The notes: a model not told the origin generated them from the letters alone. A stretch of DNA of 64,000 bases from Rhodococcus opacus B4 (GCF_000010805.1 NC_012522.1:6386001-6450000), one strand, 5' to 3'. Shown: positions 9,159 to 17,431, numbered from the stretch's first letter. Program-made: numbers and translations.

Positions 9159-9709
9159 CCACTTCGTCCGACCCGTCCAGCCCCGTGCCGCAGGAAGACC
9201 TCGACGCCGTCGCCGCCCAACTCGGCCGCGAACCGCGAGGAGTGCTCGAGATCGCGTACCGCAGTCCCGACGGCACACCCGGCGTCGTGAAGACCGCGCC
9301 CAAACTTCCCGATGGAACGCCGTTCCCGACGCTGTACTACCTGACCGACCCGCGCCTGACCGCAGAGGCCAGCAGGCAGGAGTCCGCGGGTGTGATGCGG
9401 GAGATGACCGAACGTCTCGGGCAGGACCCGGAACTCGCGGCCGCATACCTGCGCGCCCACCAGTCGTATCTCGCCGAGCGCGACGCCATCGAACCCCTGG
9501 GAACGGACTTCACCGGCGGCGGAATGCCGGAGCGCGTCAAGTGCCTGCACGTGCTGATGGCCCACTCGCTCGCGAAGGGGCCGGGCGTCAACCCGCTCGG
9601 CGACGAGTCGGTGGCTCTCGCCGCGTCCGCGGCAGGCGGAAAGCTGAGGGGTACCGCGATTCCCGCGGACTGGCCCGGCATCGACGACATCGAAAGTCCC
9701 GAGCAGTGA
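9155..9709 (+). CDS. DUF501 protein
   Basis: A 184-residue soluble protein of the DUF501 family, equivalent in position to Rv1025. It has the conserved stretch LGREPRGVLEIAYRSPDG near the start (about 19-36) and KCLHVLMAHSLAKGPGVNP in the second half, which is rich in His and Cys typical of the family. The start is the GTG at 9155, overlapping the previous gene by 4 bases, with AGGAGA upstream; its stop in turn overlaps ppx by 4 bases. The function is not established. The context says only that it is co-expressed with cell-division and polyphosphate/ppGpp genes. Confidence 0.88.
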   Translation: MTTSSDPSSPVPQEDLDAVAAQLGREPRGVLEIAYRSPDGTPGVVKTAPKLPDGTPFPTLYYLTDPRLTAEASRQESAGVMREMTERLGQDPELAAAYLRAHQSYLAERDAIEPLGTDFTGGGMPERVKCLHVLMAHSLAKGPGVNPLGDESVALAASAAGGKLRGTAIPADWPGIDDIESPEQ

Positions 9710-10650
9710 CGCGGGTCGCCGCCGTCGACTGCGGCACGAACTCCATCCGCCTCCTCGTCGCCGACGTCGACGAGCAGGGCGCACTGCACGACGTGCGCCG
9801 CGAGATGCGCGTCGTCCGGCTGGGGCAGGGCGTCGACGCCACCGGGCGGCTGGCGCCCGAGGCCATCGAACGCACCCGCGTCGCGTTGGCCGAGTACGCC
9901 GGAATGATCGCCGACGCAGGCGCCACCGCAGTCCGCATGGTGGCCACGTCCGCCACCCGCGACGCGTCGAATCGCGAGGACTTCTTCTCGATGACCCGCG
10001 AAGTCCTCGGCGCCGTCATACCCGGCTCCGGGGCCGAGGTCATCACCGGCGACGAGGAAGCACGGCTGTCGTTCAACGGGGCGGTCGGGGAACTCGATCC
10101 CTCCCAGGGGCCGTTCGTGGTCGTGGACCTCGGCGGCGGTTCCACCGAAGTGGTGCTCGGCGACGAGTCCGGCGTCCACGCAGCGTTCTCCACCGACATC
10201 GGATGCGTGCGCATCACCGAGCGCTGCCTCCACGACGATCCGCCGACGCCCGCACAGGTCGAGGAGGCCCGCGCCTTCGCGCAGCAGCGTCTCGACGAGG
10301 CCTTCGCCCGTGTCCCCGTCGAACAGGCACACACCTGGGTGGGCGTCGCCGGCACCATGACCACGATCGCCGCGGTCGCCAAAGAGCTGCCCGAGTACGA
10401 CGCCGAACAGGTGCATCTCTCGCGCATCCCACTGCCGCGACTGCGGGAGGTCTGCAACTCGCTGATCGCCATGACCCACACCGAACGCGCCGCGCTCGGA
10501 CCGATGCACCCCGGTCGGGTCGACGTCATCGGCGGCGGAGCAATCGTGACCGAGGTGCTGGCCGACGCCTTCGAGAAGAATGCCGGCATCGACCAACTCG
10601 TCGTCAGCGAACACGACATCCTGGACGGAATCGCCTTGTCGATCGCCTGA
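9706..10650 (+). CDS. ppx: Ppx/GppA-family exopolyphosphatase
   Basis: A 314-residue member of the actin-fold Ppx/GppA family. The N-terminal phosphate-binding loop VDCGTNSIRLLVAD and the DLGGGSTEVV motif (about 142-151) are both intact. It corresponds by position to Rv1026. Family members hydrolyse polyphosphate or the pentaphosphate alarmone; the short single-module form seen here is typical of actinobacteria. It begins by a GTGA overlap with the DUF501 gene and closes this operon, with a strong hairpin 20 bases after the stop. Confidence 0.92.
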   Translation: MTRVAAVDCGTNSIRLLVADVDEQGALHDVRREMRVVRLGQGVDATGRLAPEAIERTRVALAEYAGMIADAGATAVRMVATSATRDASNREDFFSMTREVLGAVIPGSGAEVITGDEEARLSFNGAVGELDPSQGPFVVVDLGGGSTEVVLGDESGVHAAFSTDIGCVRITERCLHDDPPTPAQVEEARAFAQQRLDEAFARVPVEQAHTWVGVAGTMTTIAAVAKELPEYDAEQVHLSRIPLPRLREVCNSLIAMTHTERAALGPMHPGRVDVIGGGAIVTEVLADAFEKNAGIDQLVVSEHDILDGIALSIA

Positions 10651-10669
10651 GCTAGGGTGATCTGCGCAC

Positions 10670-10696
10670 GGTCGCCGAGCAACACCCTCGGCGACC
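10670..10696 (+). terminator. Hairpin between ppx and the tRNA
   Basis: A perfect 10-bp stem, GGTCGCCGAG at 10670-10679 pairing with CTCGGCGACC at 10687-10696, encloses a 7-base loop. No T-run follows, which is common for actinobacterial terminators. It could end ppx transcription or lie in the 5' leader of the tRNA transcript; a TAGGGT box at 10653-10658 could be a -10 element for the tRNA. Confidence 0.6.
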
Positions 10697-10700
10697 GACA

Positions 10701-10774
10701 GCCCCTATAGCCCAATTGGCAGAGGCAGCGGACTTAAAATCCGCCAAGTGTCGGTTCGAGTCCGACTGGGGGCA
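10701..10774 (+). tRNA. tRNA-Leu (UAA), short variable loop
   Basis: A 74-base cloverleaf can be drawn. The acceptor stem is GCCCCTA with TGGGGGC, and the D-arm has a three-base-pair stem, GCC with GGC. The anticodon stem is GCGGA/TCCGC with loop CTTAAAA (anticodon UAA), and the T-arm is GTCGG/TTCGAGT/CCGAC. Position 73 is A, as leucine tRNAs require. The 3' CCA is not encoded. The variable loop is only five bases (CAAGT), unlike the long arm usual for leucine tRNAs. It ends nine bases before a convergent methyltransferase gene. Confidence 0.9.
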
Positions 10775-10783
10775 CGTAATGGC

Positions 10784-11569
10784 CTACGGGCGGTTCGGCG
10801 TCCGGATGAGTTCCGCCCGCATCTGGGTGAAGAGGAACAGCCCCGGACGTCCGGAGATCTGCTCGTACTCGCGCACGACGTCGTTCATGAATGCGGGGAC
10901 ATCTGCGTTGTCGAGGTGCGCGGTCCAGTCGGTGGATCCGACGGTGCACCACCGGGTGAATTCCTCCCGGGAACCGAAGTCCCATTCGACGTCGCGGACG
11001 ACGAGATCGGTGGTGTCGAGTCCCGCGTCCCGCGCGAGGTCGCGGAATTGCTCCGGTTCGATGTGGATGTACGGCGGCGTGAAGCCGGTGAAGAACTCTG
11101 CCCAGCGCGGACGCGCCGACACCGCCATCTCGACGTCTTCGACACTGGTCCGCGGGCTCGCGCACACCATCTGGATGATCACACGTCCGCCCGCCACCAC
11201 GCTGCGGGCGATCCCGGCCAACGCGCCCTGAAGGTCGGGGACCCAGTGCAGGGCGTTGAACGACACCGCGACGTCGAAGTCGTCGTCGAAGGGGAGGTCG
11301 AGCGCGTCGGCGATCCGGAACTCGGCGCGGGCTCCGTCCGGTACCGCCCTCGATCGCGCCTTCTCGATCATCCGCGGCGACGCGTCCACTCCGACCACCG
11401 AACCTCGGGGAAGTCGATCGGCGATCCGGAGCGTGACGGACCCGTCGCCGCACCCGACGTCGAGCACGGTTTCAGTGCCCGCGAGGGTGAGCTCGGCGAT
11501 CGTGTTCTCCGCGACGGCCCGCTGGAGTGCGCCGACGTCGGCGTAGCCTTCGCCGTCCCAGTCGACCAC
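10784..11569 (-). CDS. Class I SAM-dependent methyltransferase
   Basis: A 261-residue cytosolic protein. Motif I is VLDVGCGDG (35-43), with the acidic VDAS of motif II and the DVAVSFNALHWV stretch of motif IV after it. Overall it resembles the trans-aconitate 2-methyltransferase-like group, which methylates small acids; the substrate is not determined by what I see. It starts with GTG at 11569, 12 bases after the upstream gene of the same strand, so the two are probably one transcript. No good ribosome site is visible. Confidence 0.8.
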   Translation of the reverse strand: MVDWDGEGYADVGALQRAVAENTIAELTLAGTETVLDVGCGDGSVTLRIADRLPRGSVVGVDASPRMIEKARSRAVPDGARAEFRIADALDLPFDDDFDVAVSFNALHWVPDLQGALAGIARSVVAGGRVIIQMVCASPRTSVEDVEMAVSARPRWAEFFTGFTPPYIHIEPEQFRDLARDAGLDTTDLVVRDVEWDFGSREEFTRWCTVGSTDWTAHLDNADVPAFMNDVVREYEQISGRPGLFLFTQMRAELIRTPNRP

Positions 11570-11581
11570 GACGGCCCGGCC

Positions 11582-11953
11582 TCAGGCGCCCTGGTGGTGC
11601 GGGCTCGAGTGTGCGCCGCCCCCGGATCGCGCAATGGATGCGCGGACGCGGGCCGTGGCCTGCCAGATCTGGGTGCTGTCGTGGACGCTGATACACGGTA
11701 TGCCCTGTTCACGGGCATTCTGGATCGCCTGCGCGTCCTGCGGTGAGCCGATGCCGTCGAGGACGTCCTCGGTGACGATCGCGCAGAGCGCGGGGCCATC
11801 CAACTTCCGGACAGGCTCGAGTCCGTGGACGACCATCCACTGCTTGACCATCGCCCAGTGCGACACCTCTTTGTACCGGGTGGGGTTTCCGATGAAGAGA
11901 ACCCGACGGGAGCGGCGGGCGCGAGCGATATCGATGTGCGTGACGGTAGCCAT
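11582..11953 (-). CDS. Small unknown protein, possibly BRCT-like
   Basis: A 123-residue soluble protein. A basic start is followed by alternating hydrophobic strands: RVLFIGNPTRYKEVSHW, then LDGPALCAIVTEDVLDG, then IPCISVHDSTQIW. This strand-helix rhythm resembles a BRCT domain, but the similarity is by eye only. It is followed 12 bases later by the methyltransferase. It starts with ATG at 11953; a GGA-rich stretch lies about nine bases upstream. I do not recognise a function. Confidence 0.6.
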   Translation of the reverse strand: MATVTHIDIARARRSRRVLFIGNPTRYKEVSHWAMVKQWMVVHGLEPVRKLDGPALCAIVTEDVLDGIGSPQDAQAIQNAREQGIPCISVHDSTQIWQATARVRASIARSGGGAHSSPHHQGA

Positions 11954-12037
11954 GGCGGAGGGTTCCTGTCCGTTGCGGGATTCCGTACTGTCAATCCCCG
12001 CTCACGTCGGTTTCGTTACGCATTCGCCCAGAATTGC

Positions 12038-12051
12038 CTACCGCGCGGTAG
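12038..12051. repeat. 14-base perfect palindrome CTACCGCGCGGTAG
   Basis: A perfect palindrome lies directly after the stop of the secreted protein gene and about 90 bases ahead of the unknown protein gene at 11953. It could be an operator for that gene or a small hairpin. No regulator is linked to it. Confidence 0.5.
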
Positions 12052-12492
12052 TCAGCTGCCGAACGGACTGCCGGACGAGCCTCCGCCGCCCGGCCCGGAC
12101 GTGTCGGTGACGGTGACCTCGACGGGATCCTCGGTGCCGTTGGTCAGCGGCGGAGCGGTGCCCCACTGCTCGAACGACGGGATGCTCGAGCAGGACCATT
12201 GCACCGTGTACTTGCCGGGATCGACGGTGGCCCGCAGTTCGCCGTCGTCCTCACCCATCACCACGGTGGGTCCGGCGACGGCCGGCACTGTCCCGCCGAC
12301 GGGGAGTGCGTTCAGCACACACACCACGGCGCCGGGGACGTCGTACGCGACGTCCATGACTATCGCGTTGCCGTCGACCGCGATATCCACGGTGAGGTCC
12401 TCGGGTGCCGCGGAGGCCGAGGGTGCGGCGAGTAGACCCACGCCGGTGACTGCGGCGGCAATTCCTGCGGTTCGTGCGATCGTGACCTTCAT
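12052..12492 (-). CDS. Small secreted protein of unknown function
   Basis: A 146-residue protein with a Sec signal peptide: basic start, hydrophobic helix to about residue 24, and an Ala-Ser-Ala-type cleavage site near 28. The mature part is short, beta-rich and neutral, ends in a Gly/Ser/Pro tail, and contains two Cys that could pair outside the cell. The ATG at 12492 has GGAAGG upstream. It resembles the many small exported proteins of Rhodococcus and mycobacteria; I recognise no domain. Confidence 0.7.
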   Translation of the reverse strand: MKVTIARTAGIAAAVTGVGLLAAPSASAAPEDLTVDIAVDGNAIVMDVAYDVPGAVVCVLNALPVGGTVPAVAGPTVVMGEDDGELRATVDPGKYTVQWSCSSIPSFEQWGTAPPLTNGTEDPVEVTVTDTSGPGGGGSSGSPFGS

Positions 12493-12662
12493 CGGTGCAT
12501 CCTTCCGGACTTCTCGGTTGCCGGTTTTGGTACGAGCCAGGAGCCACCGGGAGTATCGCACCTCCAACCCGGATCCGCTGGGATGTGAAAGGTGGAACAC
12601 TGCTGGTCTGGGAGTTCTCAGCGTGTCGATCCGGCACCCGGTGCATCGAAGGAGACGGTGAA

Positions 12663-13097
12663 GTGCTCGGACGGAAGAACTACACGCAGGAAGAGATCGA
12701 TCACGCCGAGGCGTCCGTCGCGGAGCAACTCGCGGTGTACACGTCGCTGACGGGAGCGATCGCAGGCGAGGTCACGGGCAAGAAGGTCTTCGCTTCACTC
12801 GAGGACTTCGAGCCCCTGTTCTTCGGCAACATGGTCCTCGCGCTGGACCGCTACTTCGTCCACCGGGTCCGGGCGGTGACAGGCAAGGACGGGAACCCGC
12901 TCAACGAAGTCGAGATCATTGCCGACTCGTTGATGAACAACGGCGGCGTCCTGCGCGGCATCAACGTCCTCGCATACGTTCCCGGTGGGTCCGTCCTGAA
13001 GCTCGAGATCGGCGATCCGATTCGGGTGGGCGCCGACGACTTCACACGGCTGTCGGCAGCGTTCTTCGCGGAACTGAGGTCACGGTTCCTCACGTGA
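12663..13097 (+). CDS. Conserved cytosolic protein of unknown function
   Basis: A 144-residue soluble protein without signal or membrane segment. A start helix (NYTQEEIDHAEASVAEQL) is followed by a central FFGNMVLALDRYFVHRVRAVTGKDGNPLNEVEII segment, which I do not tie to a known family, and a beta-rich end. The GTG at 12663 has AAGGAG eight bases upstream, which decides the start. The gene overlaps the convergent AraC-type regulator by 18 bases. Confidence 0.7.
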   Translation: MLGRKNYTQEEIDHAEASVAEQLAVYTSLTGAIAGEVTGKKVFASLEDFEPLFFGNMVLALDRYFVHRVRAVTGKDGNPLNEVEIIADSLMNNGGVLRGINVLAYVPGGSVLKLEIGDPIRVGADDFTRLSAAFFAELRSRFLT

Positions 13098-14051
13098 GCG
13101 CGGGGTGGCCGCGGCGCGATAGGTGCCGGGCGTCGCTCCGTGGGCGGCCTTGAACAGCCGGGAGAAGTGGGCGGCGTCGGCGAAACCCCAGCGGGCGCCG
13201 ATGGCCGAAACGGGCAACTCACGGTTTCGGGGGTCGGCGAGATCTCGACGGCACTGCTCGAGTCGCCGTCGCCGGATCCATCCGCTCACCGTGTCGCCCT
13301 CGGCTTCGAACATCTTCTGCAGGTGCCGCACCGAGATGTGATGGGCGGCTGCGATCGACTGCAGGCCCAGCTCCCGGTCGGCAAGTCGCTCGTCGATGAA
13401 AGCGGTGATTCGGGCGTGCAGTTCGTCCCCGCGCGACAGCGGAATCGGCCCGTCGGCGAGGTGGAGTTGCTCCGCGAACGCAGCCGCGACCAGGTCGAGA
13501 ACGGCATCGCCGAGATGCAGCGCGACGGTGGGGGAGGCGTCGGCGATCTGCTCGCCGAGTCCGCGCAACAGCGGCGTGACGACGGCGCCGAGCCCCTGCC
13601 TGCCCGACACCCGGCGCGCGGTGAGCTGCGCGATGCCGTCGGGCGGAACGCGCAGGAGGTGCCGGGGGAACATCACGACCAGCATCCGGAACCGGTCGTC
13701 GAACGACAGCTGGTACGGGCGGGTCGTGTCGTAGATCGCGAAGTCACCCGGGGTGAGCGCAGCTTCCCGGCCGTCCTGGGCGAGGACGCAGCAGCCGCCC
13801 ACCTGCAGTCCGAGCTTGAAGTAGTCGGGGTTGGCGGCGCGGATCATCCGCGGTGTGCGCCGAATGACGTGCGGGGCGGCCGTGACCTCGCTGATCCGGA
13901 CTGCCCCGACCGTCGCGCCGCGCACCACGCCGCGGAAGTCGTCGTGGTCGGCCGACGTCATCTCGAGGGGTACGAACGCGTCGCTCACCGACTCGCGGAA
14001 CTCGTCGAACGAGACGAGGCGCTGGTCGCCGGGGCGGATGAGACTGCTCAT
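13080..14051 (-). CDS. AraC-family transcription regulator
   Basis: A 323-residue regulator. Residues about 1-190 form an AraC-binding-like sensing domain, and the last 100 residues hold two helix-turn-helix units (LQSIAAAHHISVRHLQKMF and ISAIGARWGFADAAHFSRLF-like segments). The arrangement is that of the AraC-binding-2 group, which often controls catabolic or stress genes. It lies 16 bases after the MarR gene on the same strand and is probably the last gene of the SDR-SDR-SDR-MarR-AraC transcript. Its ligand and targets are unknown; a link to the steroid island is inferred from position only. Confidence 0.88.
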   Translation of the reverse strand: MSSLIRPGDQRLVSFDEFRESVSDAFVPLEMTSADHDDFRGVVRGATVGAVRISEVTAAPHVIRRTPRMIRAANPDYFKLGLQVGGCCVLAQDGREAALTPGDFAIYDTTRPYQLSFDDRFRMLVVMFPRHLLRVPPDGIAQLTARRVSGRQGLGAVVTPLLRGLGEQIADASPTVALHLGDAVLDLVAAAFAEQLHLADGPIPLSRGDELHARITAFIDERLADRELGLQSIAAAHHISVRHLQKMFEAEGDTVSGWIRRRRLEQCRRDLADPRNRELPVSAIGARWGFADAAHFSRLFKAAHGATPGTYRAAATPRSREEP

Positions 14052-14067
14052 GGCCGGTGCACCTGCT

Positions 14068-14607
14068 TCAACTGCGTGTGATGGCTTCGTGTGCCGCCGT
14101 TCCGGACGCCATTTTCTCGAGCAACCCGATCAGGGTCAGCCGCTCCGACGGTGTCAGCGCCCCGGTCCATGCCTGCTCGCGCTTGTTGTGAGTGGAATAG
14201 GTACTGACGATGGCCTCGCGCCCGGCGTCGGTCAGGTCGAGGTCGACGGCGCGGCGGTCGCCGGTGGACGGCTGGCGTGTCACCAGACCGTCCCGCTCCA
14301 GTGTGTTGACCAGGGCCGACACCGCCGACCTGCTCATCCCGGACAGCGACGCCACCCGCTTGGACTCGCACGGTCCCGCGAGCCACAACACGAACAGCAC
14401 CCGGAACCCGGGCCAGCTCCACCCGCTCGGCCGGTGGACCGTCGCCTCGAGGTCGTAGACGAGTGCGCTCGTCACCCGGTGCAGAGCGAGAACCAGTCGC
14501 ATGGAGACGGGGTCGACGCCGGGCAGCTCGTCGACGGTCTTGCCGACGGCAAAGTCCACGAAGGACAGAAAGTCCAGGTTGCTCTGGTCGGTCGTCTCCT
14601 CGGGCAT
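14068..14607 (-). CDS. MarR-family transcription regulator
   Basis: A 179-residue winged-helix regulator. The recognition part is VASLSGMSRSAVSALVNTLERDGLV, followed by the wing with STGDRRAVDLDLTDAG, both standard for MarR. The ATG at 14607 is taken; a GTG two codons earlier is equally possible. A perfect inverted repeat with 10-base arms lies 19-58 bases upstream and is the likely operator. MarR proteins usually repress their own gene and neighbours until a small aromatic or acyl ligand binds. Confidence 0.88.
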   Translation of the reverse strand: MPEETTDQSNLDFLSFVDFAVGKTVDELPGVDPVSMRLVLALHRVTSALVYDLEATVHRPSGWSWPGFRVLFVLWLAGPCESKRVASLSGMSRSAVSALVNTLERDGLVTRQPSTGDRRAVDLDLTDAGREAIVSTYSTHNKREQAWTGALTPSERLTLIGLLEKMASGTAAHEAITRS

Positions 14608-14625
14608 GACCACAGATTAACGCCC

Positions 14626-14665
14626 GTGAGTACTTGTCAACGTCGGACGGTTAATAAGTACTCAC
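14626..14665 (-). promoter_or_regulatory. Inverted repeat, likely MarR operator and promoter
   Basis: GTGAGTACTT (14626-14635) and AAGTACTCAC (14656-14665) form a perfect 10-base inverted repeat with 20 bases between. On the minus strand a TTGACA -35-like box runs into the downstream arm, and TAATCT lies about 15 bases further, close to the MarR start. Binding would therefore block the promoter. The upstream arm covers the stop codon of the SDR gene. Confidence 0.65.
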
Positions 14666-15495
14666 AGGCCGCGGGCGGCATTGCCGGCGTCTACGGGCAG
14701 CGCGGTACCGCTGATGTGTGCGCTGCCCTCGGCGGCGAGGAACAGCACGACGCGGGTGATCTCGAAGGGGTCCAGCCAGGCGACGGGCTGGGCGTGCAGG
14801 CTGCGGAACACCGGTTCCACGTCCTCGGCTGCGGGCGCGTCGAGATCGGGGCGCATCATCCGGTAGAGCGCGTCGTTGTGGATCATGGGGGTCGAGATGT
14901 TGCCCGGCGCAATCGCATTCACGGTGATGCCGTGCGGGGCGAGATCGAGCGCGGCGCTCTTGGTGAGCCCGATGACGCCCCATTTCGACGCCGAGTACGC
15001 CGCCATGTTGGTGCTGCCGGCCCGGCCCAACATCGACGAGATGGTGACGATCCGACCGTATCCGCGCTCGATCATGCCGGGCGCCACCGCTCCGACCGTG
15101 TTGAAGACGCCGGTGAGGTTGGAACCGATCGCCTCCGACCACTGTTCCTGCGTGAGCGATTGCACCGGGGCGGCCACGGAGACGCCGGCATTCGCGACCG
15201 CGACGTCGATGCGCCCGAATTCGGATTCCGCCTCCGCGACGAGTGCGTCCATCGCGGCCCGGTCGGCGGTGTCGGCCTTGGCGGTGAGGCATCGGCGCCC
15301 GGTGGCACGCACCATCTCGGCGGTCTCGTCGAGATCGGCGGCAGTCGCGAGGGGGTAGTTCACCGCCGCGCTGTCCTCGCAGCGGTCGCACAGCACGATG
15401 TCTGCCCCGCGCTCCGCCAGTGCGACCGCGTGGCTGCGGCCCTGGCCGCGGGCGCCGCCGGTGATCAGGGCGACTCGGCCCTGGAAGTCGTTCAT
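14662..15495 (-). CDS. Mycofactocin-type SDR oxidoreductase
   Basis: A 277-residue short-chain dehydrogenase. The cofactor motif reads TGGARGQGRSHA (12-23), and an insertion follows the Asp of strand 2; this combination marks the mycofactocin-coupled SDR group, whose NAD is held tightly and re-oxidised by mycofactocin. The catalytic residues are Ser153/154, Tyr167 and Lys171. Such enzymes oxidise secondary alcohols, here plausibly a hydroxyl of the steroid nucleus (inference). It lies 22 bases after the previous SDR on the same strand, with the MarR operator at its 3' end. Confidence 0.85.
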   Translation of the reverse strand: MNDFQGRVALITGGARGQGRSHAVALAERGADIVLCDRCEDSAAVNYPLATAADLDETAEMVRATGRRCLTAKADTADRAAMDALVAEAESEFGRIDVAVANAGVSVAAPVQSLTQEQWSEAIGSNLTGVFNTVGAVAPGMIERGYGRIVTISSMLGRAGSTNMAAYSASKWGVIGLTKSAALDLAPHGITVNAIAPGNISTPMIHNDALYRMMRPDLDAPAAEDVEPVFRSLHAQPVAWLDPFEITRVVLFLAAEGSAHISGTALPVDAGNAARGL

Positions 15496-15517
15496 CTCGT
15501 TCTCCTGTCCGGGCGGA

Positions 15518-16261
15518 TCAGCGCAGCTTGATGCTGCCGCCGTCCGCCATCAGTGTCTGGCCGGTCATGTATCGGGAATCGTCGGACGCAAGGAACACGG
15601 CGACGGGTGCGATGTCGGTCTCGGGGTCGCCGATGCGCTGCAGCGGAACCTTCGCGACGGAGGCGGCGGCGCGGTCGGGGAACCGTTCCTGCCAGGCGAG
15701 GACGCCCTCGGTCGCGGCGAACGGGCAGATCACGTTGACCCGGATCTGATCTGCCGCCCATTCGTTGGCCGCCACCCGGCTGACCCCGCGAATCGCTTCC
15801 TTCGCGGCGGCATACGACGTCTGGGTGGGCATCCCGTCGAGTCCGGACCCGGACGCGAAGTTGATCACCGAACCGTTCGCCGCCTTCAACTGCTCGTAGC
15901 AGGCCTGCATCAGGTGCACCACGGGATAGAACCCCGTCTGGAACGAGAGGTCGAACATCTCCTGGGTGTGGTCGATCAGCAGTGCCTGGCGTGACGCGTG
16001 GGCGTTGTTGACGAGTACGTCCACCGATCCGAACGCGTCGACCGCGGCGTCCCGGATCTGCTCGGCGGACTCGCGTCGGGAGATGTCGGTATTCAGGAAC
16101 CGGGTGGCCGGTCCGAGTTCCCGCTCGAGGTCCCGGCCGCGTTCGTCGTCGATGTCGACGAACACGACGTTCGCGCCCTCGCGGACGAACACGGTCGTGA
16201 CGGCCCGTCCGATCCCGCCGGCGCCGCCCGTCACGATCGCCGTCTTTCCGTGCAGCCTCAT
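15518..16261 (-). CDS. SDR oxidoreductase, steroid-island member
   Basis: A 247-residue classical SDR: TGGAGGIG cofactor loop (11-18), Ser137, Tyr150 and Lys154, with an NNAH in place of the usual NNAG (86-88). The C-terminal LMADGGS is typical. The start ATG overlaps the stop of the previous gene (ATGA), so the two are coupled. A hydroxysteroid dehydrogenase role, for example at C-7 or C-12 of a bile acid, is inferred from the neighbourhood; the position of action cannot be read from the sequence. Confidence 0.82.
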   Translation of the reverse strand: MRLHGKTAIVTGGAGGIGRAVTTVFVREGANVVFVDIDDERGRDLERELGPATRFLNTDISRRESAEQIRDAAVDAFGSVDVLVNNAHASRQALLIDHTQEMFDLSFQTGFYPVVHLMQACYEQLKAANGSVINFASGSGLDGMPTQTSYAAAKEAIRGVSRVAANEWAADQIRVNVICPFAATEGVLAWQERFPDRAAASVAKVPLQRIGDPETDIAPVAVFLASDDSRYMTGQTLMADGGSIKLR

Positions 16262-17196
16262 CGCACACCGGCCGGGTCACCGGTCGCCAGCGCGACCTTC
16301 TCCAGTTCGGCGACGCTGAACGCGGCGTAGTTTTCGTACGGCCCACGGCCGGCGAAGTACGGTGTGAGGAGACCGTCGAGCTCCTCGGGTGAGAACGCGG
16401 AACCCGCTGCGTCGAAGCAGTTCTCGACCTTCGGCGCCGCCATGAGCGCGACCATCTTGCCGTATACGACGAACACCTGTCCGTTGATCTCGTCGGAGGC
16501 GGGAGAGGCCAGGTAGTGGACGAGGGTGGCGACCCGTTCGGGAGACAGGGGGTCGAGGCCCGCGTCGGCCGGGTTCTCGCCGAACGCGTCGGCGGTCATG
16601 GCCGTCCTGGCGCGCGGGCAGATCGCGTTGGCCCGCACCCCGTAGCGGGACAGGCCCTGCGCCGTCGACAAGGTGAGCGCGGTGATTCCGGCCTTCGCGG
16701 CCGAGTAGTTGGGCTGCCCCGCGGATCCGAACAGGAACGCCTCCGACGACGTGTTGACGACCCGCCCGTACACCGGGCCGCCGGCGGCCTTGCTCGCCGC
16801 ACGCCAGTGCACGGCCGCGGCCCGCGACGTGGCGACGTGCCCCTTGAGGTGGACGCGGATGACGTCGTCCCAGTCGGATTCGGCGAGGTTGAAAATCATT
16901 TTGTCGCGCAGGATTCCGGCGTTGTTGACGAGGATGTCCATCGATCCGAACGCGCTGACGGCCTCGTCGACGAGGCGTGAGCCCAGCGCCCAGTCGGAGA
17001 CGTCACCGGTCACGGCGACAGCCCGGCCGCCCGCCGCCGTGATCTGGGAGGCGACCTCGTGTGCGCCGTCGCCCATGTCGTTGACGACGACCGCGGCTCC
17101 GGCGGCCGCGAGTGCGAGGGCTTCGGCGCGGCCGAGGCCTGCTCCCGCGCCGGTGACGACGGCGGTGCGTCCGGTAAGGCTGAGTGATTCCGTCAT
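16258..17196 (-). CDS. Hsd4A/ChsB1-type 3-hydroxyacyl-CoA dehydrogenase
   Basis: A 312-residue SDR of the multifunctional-enzyme-2 type. It has TGAGAGLG (15-22), an Asp after strand 2 for NAD preference, and NNAGILRDKM (91-100), with Ser150/151, Tyr164 and Lys168. It has a C-terminal extension of about 50 residues. Rv3502c (ChsB1), which dehydrogenates the 3-hydroxyacyl-CoA in steroid side-chain beta-oxidation, has the same length and NNAG context. It is the first gene of the five-gene minus-strand operon; AGGAG lies six bases before the ATG. A 3-hydroxyacyl-CoA role is likely; a hydroxysteroid role is possible. Confidence 0.8.
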   Translation of the reverse strand: MTESLSLTGRTAVVTGAGAGLGRAEALALAAAGAAVVVNDMGDGAHEVASQITAAGGRAVAVTGDVSDWALGSRLVDEAVSAFGSMDILVNNAGILRDKMIFNLAESDWDDVIRVHLKGHVATSRAAAVHWRAASKAAGGPVYGRVVNTSSEAFLFGSAGQPNYSAAKAGITALTLSTAQGLSRYGVRANAICPRARTAMTADAFGENPADAGLDPLSPERVATLVHYLASPASDEINGQVFVVYGKMVALMAAPKVENCFDAAGSAFSPEELDGLLTPYFAGRGPYENYAAFSVAELEKVALATGDPAGVR

Positions 17197-17242
17197 GGCA
17201 ACTCCTGATCGCGAAGAAAATTAGATTTCATTCTAGTTCTAT

Positions 17243-17275
17243 CGCATGAACTACTGATCAGTCACTACTCATGCG
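17243..17275. promoter_or_regulatory. Nested palindrome in hsd4A-like/MFS gap
   Basis: CGCATGA (17243-17249) and TCATGCG (17269-17275) flank the perfect palindrome ACTGATCAGT (17253-17262). It lies 47 bases upstream of the Hsd4A-like start in an AT-richer patch, where a regulator might bind. The spacing on the two sides is not equal, so the site is tentative. Confidence 0.4.
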
Positions 17276-17344
17276 GAGCTTAGTGCAGGAATGTTTTCTA
17301 CTTATCCTGCGAATTGACCGTCGACGACACCGGCTGCGGGCAGG

Positions 17345-17359
17345 TCTCGGTGAGTGGGA
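17345..17359. promoter_or_regulatory. Island operator motif upstream of MFS gene
   Basis: TCTCGGTGAGTGGGA matches TCYCG-STSAS-CGRGA at 14 of 15 positions. It lies 72 bases before the MFS start and is one of the sites of the island-wide motif described in the findings. Confidence 0.6.
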
Positions 17360-17431
17360 ACTGTGGTCGGCGTCACTGGACGGCATGTCAGGTTGGGCGT
17401 GCTGATCCTCTCGAATCCCCCGGAGCCACAT

